Part shown: piece after piece, positions 59,875 to 64,000 of the stretch
Numbering within the stretch: the stretch's first letter is position 1
Layout: the number at the start of each line of letters is the position of its first letter
Assembly (NCBI RefSeq): GCF_020387415.1
Contig: NZ_JAGWCB010000006.1
Span: 372,001-436,000, forward strand
Direction: 5' to 3'
Origin: Ideonella benzenivorans
GTDB lineage: Bacteria > Pseudomonadota > Gammaproteobacteria > Burkholderiales > Burkholderiaceae_C
DNA: 64,000 nucleotides
Position numbers and translations under genes: made by a program
The notes under the pieces: generated by a model
Databases searched by the model: none
Told to the model about the DNA's origin: nothing
The model's input: the letters and a program-made list of their open reading frames with translations, nothing else

Positions 59875-59894
59875 TCCTCCAAAGTGTTGGAGGA
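59875..59894 (-). promoter_or_regulatory. Hairpin that buries the kdpF ribosome-binding site
   Basis: On the minus strand TCCTCCAA-CACT-TTGGAGGA, a perfect 8-bp stem with a 4-nt loop. The 3' arm contains the whole Shine-Dalgarno sequence GGAGGA of kdpF. This is expected to limit ribosome access to the entire coupled kdpFABC message unless melted. Confidence 0.65.
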
Positions 59895-59992
59895 ATGCTA
59901 GGAAGCGCCGCATCAAGGCGCGGACAAGATTCCCGCGGCCGGCGTCAAGAAACCATCAAGACGCGCCCGCCTCCCGGCGTCGCGGCCGGCGC

Positions 59993-61030
59993 TCAGAACA
60001 GCGTGGCGGTGCTGCCCTGCTCGCGGTCGTAGTCGGGCACCTCTGCCAGGCCGGTGCGGGTGTCGGTCTGGGTCTCGAAGCAGAAGAAGCGGTCCCGGCC
60101 CAGCGATTTGGCGGTGTAGAGCGCCGCATCCGCGCGCGAGAGCAGCGACTCGATGGTGGTGTTGCCATCGGGCACGACGGTGGTGATGCCACCGGACAGC
60201 GTGACGCAGGTCCGGCCATCGGTGGCCGGGTGCGGCAGGGCCAGCTGGTGGATCAGGCGCTGCAGTCCCTTGGCGAAGTACATCGCGCCGGAGTGCGAGG
60301 TGCCCGGCAGCAGGATCACGAACTCCTCGCCGCCGAAGCGCCCAGCCAGGTCGCGCGGGCGGCGGGAGGTCTCCCCCAACACCTGGGCGATGCGGATCAG
60401 GCACTGGTCGCCCTGCAGGTGACCGGCCGTGTCGTTGTAGGCCTTGAAGTTGTCCACATCGCACAGGATCAGCGTCAGCGGCTGGTGTTCGCGCCGGGCG
60501 GTGCGCAAGGCCTCGTCGAGCCGGATGTCCAGGCCACGGCGGTTGGCCAGCCCGGTCAGCGGGTCGTGCAGCGACTGGACCTGCAGGTCGGCATTGCTGG
60601 CGCGCAGCTGGTCGGTCAGGATCTGCAGCTGGTGGTGCAGGCTCCACAGGCGTTGCATGGCGCGCAGCTTGGCCTGCAGCACCACCGGTGAGACCGGCTT
60701 GAACAGGTAGTCGTCGCCACCCGCCTCGATGCCGGCGGCCAGGTCCACGTCCGACACGCAGCCCGACAAGAACAGGATCGGCGTCCAGCCCTCGGGCTCG
60801 GCCTGGCGGATCTGCTGGGCGGCCCAGTGGCCGTTGTGGCCGGGCATTGCCACGTCCAGCAGCACGGCATCGGGCCGCAGGCTGGTGAACAGGGCGACCG
60901 CGTCCTCGGCATTGCCGGCCTCCACCACGTCATGGCCCATGGCCTGCAATTCGGCGCTCAGTGCGGCGCGGTGGGACAGCTGGTCGTCAACCAGCAACAC
61001 CTTCAGACGGACAGCGTCGGGGCGGGCCAT
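59993..61030 (-). CDS. Receiver-GGDEF diguanylate cyclase (PleD/WspR-like)
   Basis: A 345-residue cytoplasmic protein: receiver domain (residues 8-125; D15/D16, phosphoacceptor D59, DYLFKPVS lysine), a helical linker and a GGDEF domain with the active motif GGEEF near residue 230. An RxxD inhibitory site (RPRD) lies exactly five residues before GGEEF. It makes cyclic di-GMP, under phosphorylation control and product feedback. No cognate kinase gene is adjacent; it is separated from kdpF by a 122-bp gap. Confidence 0.93.
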   Translation of the reverse strand: MARPDAVRLKVLLVDDQLSHRAALSAELQAMGHDVVEAGNAEDAVALFTSLRPDAVLLDVAMPGHNGHWAAQQIRQAEPEGWTPILFLSGCVSDVDLAAGIEAGGDDYLFKPVSPVVLQAKLRAMQRLWSLHHQLQILTDQLRASNADLQVQSLHDPLTGLANRRGLDIRLDEALRTARREHQPLTLILCDVDNFKAYNDTAGHLQGDQCLIRIAQVLGETSRRPRDLAGRFGGEEFVILLPGTSHSGAMYFAKGLQRLIHQLALPHPATDGRTCVTLSGGITTVVPDGNTTIESLLSRADAALYTAKSLGRDRFFCFETQTDTRTGLAEVPDYDREQGSTATLF

Positions 61031-61111
61031 GGGGTACAGCAGGGGCGTGCGTGAGCGGGGGAGATACCCCGCATGTCCCTGCTTATCGGCTCGGACCGGG
61101 GAAAACTTGAG

Positions 61112-62083
61112 TCAGCAGGCGGCCGGCGTCTGGGCGGGGGCCGGTTCGGGCTTGACCCGCAGCGCCCAGACCACCCCGGCCACCAGCAGCCCGATGCCGG
61201 CCAGCGTGGCCGGGGCCGGCCACTGCTGGCGCAGCAGGTAGGCATAGCCCAGGGCCGAGAGTGTCTCGAACACGATCAGTTGGCCCACCAGCGTGGTGGG
61301 CAGGCGCTGACTGGCCTCGTTCCAGCACAGCGTGCCCAGCCAGGAGGCCAGCAGGCCGATCGTGAACATCGCCCCGACATAGGGCCCCGGCCGTGGCCCC
61401 AGCGGCATCGGCCAGGCCGGCTCGGCGAGGGCGAAGACGACCCAGGTCAGGGCGAAGCCCAGCGCCGCCAGCGGCAGCGTGGCCAGGCCCTGCGCCGTGG
61501 CCCAGGCCCGCGGGCTGCGCTCGGCATGGGCGCGCAGCCAGTCGGCATTGCGCAGCGGATACCAGGTCCAGCAGACCACGGCGCCCCCGGCCAGCAGCGC
61601 CCCCAGCGCATAGCGGCCCAGGTCGGCCTGCGGGTCGGCGCGCAGGTGGTCCAGCTCCACCTGGTTGACCAGCGCCAGGCCGGTGGCGATCAGGGCCAGC
61701 GAGGGCAGCAGCTTGCGCCAGGGCAGGCGGCCGTCCCGCCGGGCGTCGCGCAGGTTGGCGCTGACCGCGATCACCACCGGCAGGGTGCCGATGATCATCG
61801 TCGGCAAGGGCCCGCCCGCCCGCTGCAGGGCCGAGGCCAGGAACAGGTAATAGACGATGTTGCCCACCAGCGAGAGCTTGGCGGCCTCCAGCCAGTCGGC
61901 CCGGCCGAGCCGGCGCAGCTCGGCCCGGTCCAGCCAGGCCAGCGGCAGCGCGATCAGGCCGAAGGCCAGGTAGCGGCCGAAGGACAGCATCACGGCCGGG
62001 TAGTCGTGCAGCCACAGCGGGCCGACGAACACCAAGCCCCACATCAGGCCGGCGGCCAGCGCGAAGAAGATTCCCATTCCCAT
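61112..62083 (-). CDS. EamA-type (DMT) transporter
   Basis: A 323-residue protein with ten hydrophobic helices in two related halves, typical of the drug/metabolite transporter superfamily. It opens IFFALAAGLMWGLVFVGPLWL; the second half contains GALLAGGAVVCWTWYPL and a late FETLSALGYAYLL. Substrate unknown. It could be cotranscribed with the LysE-family gene 51 bp upstream. Confidence 0.85.
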   Translation of the reverse strand: MGMGIFFALAAGLMWGLVFVGPLWLHDYPAVMLSFGRYLAFGLIALPLAWLDRAELRRLGRADWLEAAKLSLVGNIVYYLFLASALQRAGGPLPTMIIGTLPVVIAVSANLRDARRDGRLPWRKLLPSLALIATGLALVNQVELDHLRADPQADLGRYALGALLAGGAVVCWTWYPLRNADWLRAHAERSPRAWATAQGLATLPLAALGFALTWVVFALAEPAWPMPLGPRPGPYVGAMFTIGLLASWLGTLCWNEASQRLPTTLVGQLIVFETLSALGYAYLLRQQWPAPATLAGIGLLVAGVVWALRVKPEPAPAQTPAAC

Positions 62084-62134
62084 GATGGCCGCGAGCTTAG
62101 GCGTTCCGGTCCGGGCGGTCTTGTACCGTCTTGC

Positions 62135-62809
62135 TCAGCCGGCCAGGCCGCGCGCCAGCGGCCAGAGCTGCCAGGCCAGCCCCAGCATCATCGCGCCGAT
62201 CAGGCCGTCCAGCAGCTGCCAGGCCCGGGGCCGGGCGAACCAGGGCGCCAGCCAGCGCGCGCCATAACCCAGGGTGGTGAACCACAGCGCGCTGGCGCTG
62301 GCCGCCCCGGCCACGAAGGCGCCGCGCGCCGCCCAGCTCGGCTGCTGCGCCCCGACCGAGCCGACCAGCAGCACCGTGTCCAGGTAGACATGCGGGTTCA
62401 GCAGCGTGAAACCGGCCAGCTGCAGCAGGGCCTGGCGCCGGCTCAGCGGGGCCGTGGCGCCGGCCTGCAGGCTGCCGGGCCGGCGCGCCGACCACAGGGC
62501 CCGCAGGCCGTAGGCCAGCAGGAACAGCATGCCGGCGCCGGCCAGCACGCGGGCCAGGGTGGGGTGGCCGCCGATCAGGCCGGCCAGACCGGCCACGCCG
62601 GCGGCCATCAGCAGCGCGTCGGCGGCCACGCAGGCCAGCACCAGCGGGCCGACATGGGCCCGCTGCAGGCCCTGGCGCAGCACGAAGGCGTTCTGGGCGC
62701 CGATGGCGACGATCAGGCCCAGCGACAGGGCCAGGCCATGGCTGGCCGCGTTCCACAGCGGCGCGGCACCGGCCGGTGCCGGAACGGGAAGCAGGACGGA
62801 AGACATCAT
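62135..62809 (-). CDS. LysE/ArgO-family amino acid exporter
   Basis: A 224-residue inner-membrane exporter with about six helices. Family signatures are SLGLIVAIGAQNAFVLRQGL and LLNPHVYLDTVLLVGS. It exports basic amino acids such as arginine or lysine. Translation may start at either ATG of an MM pair (62809 or 62806). It is divergent from the ArgP gene across 96 bp, the classic argO-argP layout. Confidence 0.92.
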   Translation of the reverse strand: MMSSVLLPVPAPAGAAPLWNAASHGLALSLGLIVAIGAQNAFVLRQGLQRAHVGPLVLACVAADALLMAAGVAGLAGLIGGHPTLARVLAGAGMLFLLAYGLRALWSARRPGSLQAGATAPLSRRQALLQLAGFTLLNPHVYLDTVLLVGSVGAQQPSWAARGAFVAGAASASALWFTTLGYGARWLAPWFARPRAWQLLDGLIGAMMLGLAWQLWPLARGLAG

Positions 62810-62905
62810 GGGCGCGCAGCATGCCCGGCCCGCCGCCAGGGGGCCAGTTAGACTTGCTTCAGCCGCGGTAGCGTGGCTGAACCGCCTCTTTTCTACCCGC
62901 GCACC

Positions 62906-63820
62906 ATGTACGACTACACCCTGCTCGAAGCCCTGGCCGCCGTGGTGCGCGAAGGCAGTTTCGAGCGGGCTGCGCGGGCCCTGCACCTCACCCCCTCGGC
63001 GGTGTCGCAGCGGGTGCGCCTGCTGGAGGAACGCGCCGGCCAGGTGCTGGTGGTGCGCGACACCCCCACCCGCGCGACCGAGGCCGGCGCCCGGCTGTGC
63101 CGTCACCAGGAGCAGGTGGCCTTGCTGGAGCGGGCGCTGGCGGCCGAGCTGCCCGGCGCCGGGCCGAGTGGCGGCCAGCGGGTCACGCTGCCGATCGCGG
63201 TCAATGCCGACAGCCTGGCCACCTGGTTCGTGCCGGCCGCCGCCCGCATCGCCGACGGGCTGGACCTGCTGCTGGACATCAGCCTGGAGGACCAGGACCA
63301 CACCGCCGAGCGTCTGCGCCGCGGCGAGGTGGTGGCCGCCGTCACCGCGCTGGACAAGCCCGTGCCGGGCTGCCGCAGCGTGCCGCTGGGCACCTTGGAT
63401 TACCGCGCCACCGCCAGCCCGGCCTTTTGCGCGCGCTGGTTCGCGGCCGGCGTGGATGCCGCCACCCTGGCCCAGGCGCCCAGCCTGACCTTCAGCCGGC
63501 GCGACCGTTTGCAGACCGCGTGGGTGGCCCAGTGGCTGGGCACGGCCGAGGCCCCGGCGCTGCCCACGCACTGGCTGCCGTCCACCCAGGCCTTCGTCGA
63601 CGCCAGCCTGGCCGGCCTGGGCTGGGGCATGAACCCCGAGCCCTTGGTGCGGGAGGCGCTGGCCCAGGGCTGTTTGCAGGAGCTGGTGCCGGGCCGGCCG
63701 CTGGGGGTGCCGCTGTACTGGCAGTGCCGGCAAGGCCTGCCGGTGGCGGCGGCGCTGACCCGTGAGGTGCTGGCGGCCGCTGCCGCGGTGTTGCCGGCCA
63801 GCGCGGCCCCCAGCCGCTGA
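62906..63820 (+). CDS. argP: ArgP-type LysR regulator
   Basis: A 304-residue LysR protein that should activate the exporter gene in response to arginine/lysine. It starts YDYTLLEALAAVVREGSFERA with the helix-turn-helix LTPSAVSQRVRLLE. The effector domain includes the ArgP-like VNADSLATWFVPA. The ATG at 62906 gives the standard length; an upstream GTG at 62873 adds unconserved residues. Confidence 0.92.
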   Translation: MYDYTLLEALAAVVREGSFERAARALHLTPSAVSQRVRLLEERAGQVLVVRDTPTRATEAGARLCRHQEQVALLERALAAELPGAGPSGGQRVTLPIAVNADSLATWFVPAAARIADGLDLLLDISLEDQDHTAERLRRGEVVAAVTALDKPVPGCRSVPLGTLDYRATASPAFCARWFAAGVDAATLAQAPSLTFSRRDRLQTAWVAQWLGTAEAPALPTHWLPSTQAFVDASLAGLGWGMNPEPLVREALAQGCLQELVPGRPLGVPLYWQCRQGLPVAAALTREVLAAAAAVLPASAAPSR

Positions 63821-63829
63821 CGCAGGGCC

Positions 63830-64000
63830 TCAGCCCCGCGGGGTGGGGCGCACGCCGATCTCGCGCTGGTAGCGCGCCGGCGTGATGCCGTACATCGCCG
63901 CGAAGCGCCGGGTCAGGTGGGCCTGGTCGGTCAGGCCCACGGCGGCGGCGGCCTCGGCCGGGGCCTGGCCCCGGGCCAGCAGGCGCTTGGCCTCGGCCAG
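63830..64000 (-). CDS. AraC-family regulator, C-terminal fragment (cut by window end)
   Basis: The last 56 residues of a protein whose 5' end lies beyond the window. The sequence LAEAKRLLARGQAPAEAAA, VGLTDQAHLTRRFAAMYG and ITPARYQRE is the second helix-turn-helix of AraC/XylS regulators. It converges with argP with 9 bp between. Confidence 0.85.
   Translation of the reverse strand: MAEAKRLLARGQAPAEAAAAVGLTDQAHLTRRFAAMYGITPARYQREIGVRPTPRG

Noticed and set aside
1-64000. Search for CRISPR arrays, insertion sequences, prophage, integrons or toxin-antitoxin pairs
   Set aside because: No regularly spaced repeats, transposase or integrase frames, terminal inverted repeats or typical toxin/antitoxin pairs were seen; the window looks like stable chromosome.

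Overview
The window looks like an ordinary chromosomal segment of a very GC-rich betaproteobacterium of the order Burkholderiales, most likely the Rubrivivax/Leptothrix/Ideonella/Roseateles neighbourhood. This is inferred from the rsmB-DUF4390-ntrY-ntrX block, a DUF3567 protein, a PhaM-type polyhydroxyalkanoate regulator, a QueE with a C-x14-C-x2-C cluster, and pervasive 1-4 nt ATGA/GTGA/TGATG overlaps. No insertion sequence, prophage, CRISPR array or rRNA was seen. Coding density is high. The longest gene-free stretches are 11225-11473 (a tRNA promoter is its only recognisable content), 49258-49466, 40598-40799 and 42459-42621, so no gap exceeds 300 bases.

Layout. 1-8.8 kb: Rieske oxygenase, queC, LemA-like protein; folE coupled to a BLUF photoreceptor (minus strand); rsmB, DUF4390 protein and the NtrY/NtrX two-component pair. 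8.8-11.6 kb: two exported proteins (one with a glycine run plus 14-residue repeats) and tRNA-Phe(GAA). 11.6-17.6 kb: nitroreductase-like protein, YdcF-like protein, LysR regulator beside a gene remnant, esterase, unknown protein, LigB-type dioxygenase and cytochrome b561. 17.6-28.3 kb: a tightly packed minus-strand catabolic cluster. It holds a three-subunit molybdenum hydroxylase, a CDA-fold deaminase, a NitT/TauT-type ABC importer, an alpha/beta hydrolase, a 2OG-Fe(II) oxygenase, a LysR regulator and the molybdenum-enzyme chaperone XdhC. The MocA-like cofactor nucleotidyltransferase is divergent from xdhC. 28.3-40.6 kb: Cys-cluster protein, small exported protein, NUDIX, b561-YceI-YceI, DAHP synthase, DUF3567, DUF3108, FAH-family protein, TraB/GumN, PhaM, FIST protein and LysR. 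40.8-47.7 kb: lctP-glcD-glcE-lrgA-lrgB-glcF, a two-carbon/three-carbon hydroxyacid operon with an LrgAB pair inserted in it. 47.7-51.8 kb: GST, SGNH hydrolase, a dGTPase-fold protein that has lost its catalytic residues, queE and queD. 51.8-59.9 kb: complete kdpFABCDE potassium system. 59.9-64 kb: receiver-GGDEF diguanylate cyclase, EamA transporter, LysE/ArgO exporter divergent from ArgP, and a partial AraC regulator.

How it fits together. The 7-deazaguanine/queuosine precursor route (FolE, QueD, QueE, QueC) is complete inside the window but split into three loci. The molybdenum hydroxylase has its own cofactor-handling genes next door. The glycolate operon carries two unrelated candidate carboxylate carriers. 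The kdp operon begins with a hairpin that buries the kdpF ribosome binding site.

Most noteworthy are the degenerate dGTPase-like protein next to queE-queD, the uncharacterised molybdenum hydroxylase/2OG-oxygenase/deaminase importer cluster, LrgAB in the glycolate oxidase operon, the QueD with Ser in place of the catalytic Cys, and the Gly18/14-mer repeat protein. All functional calls come from reading motifs by eye; no database search was possible.
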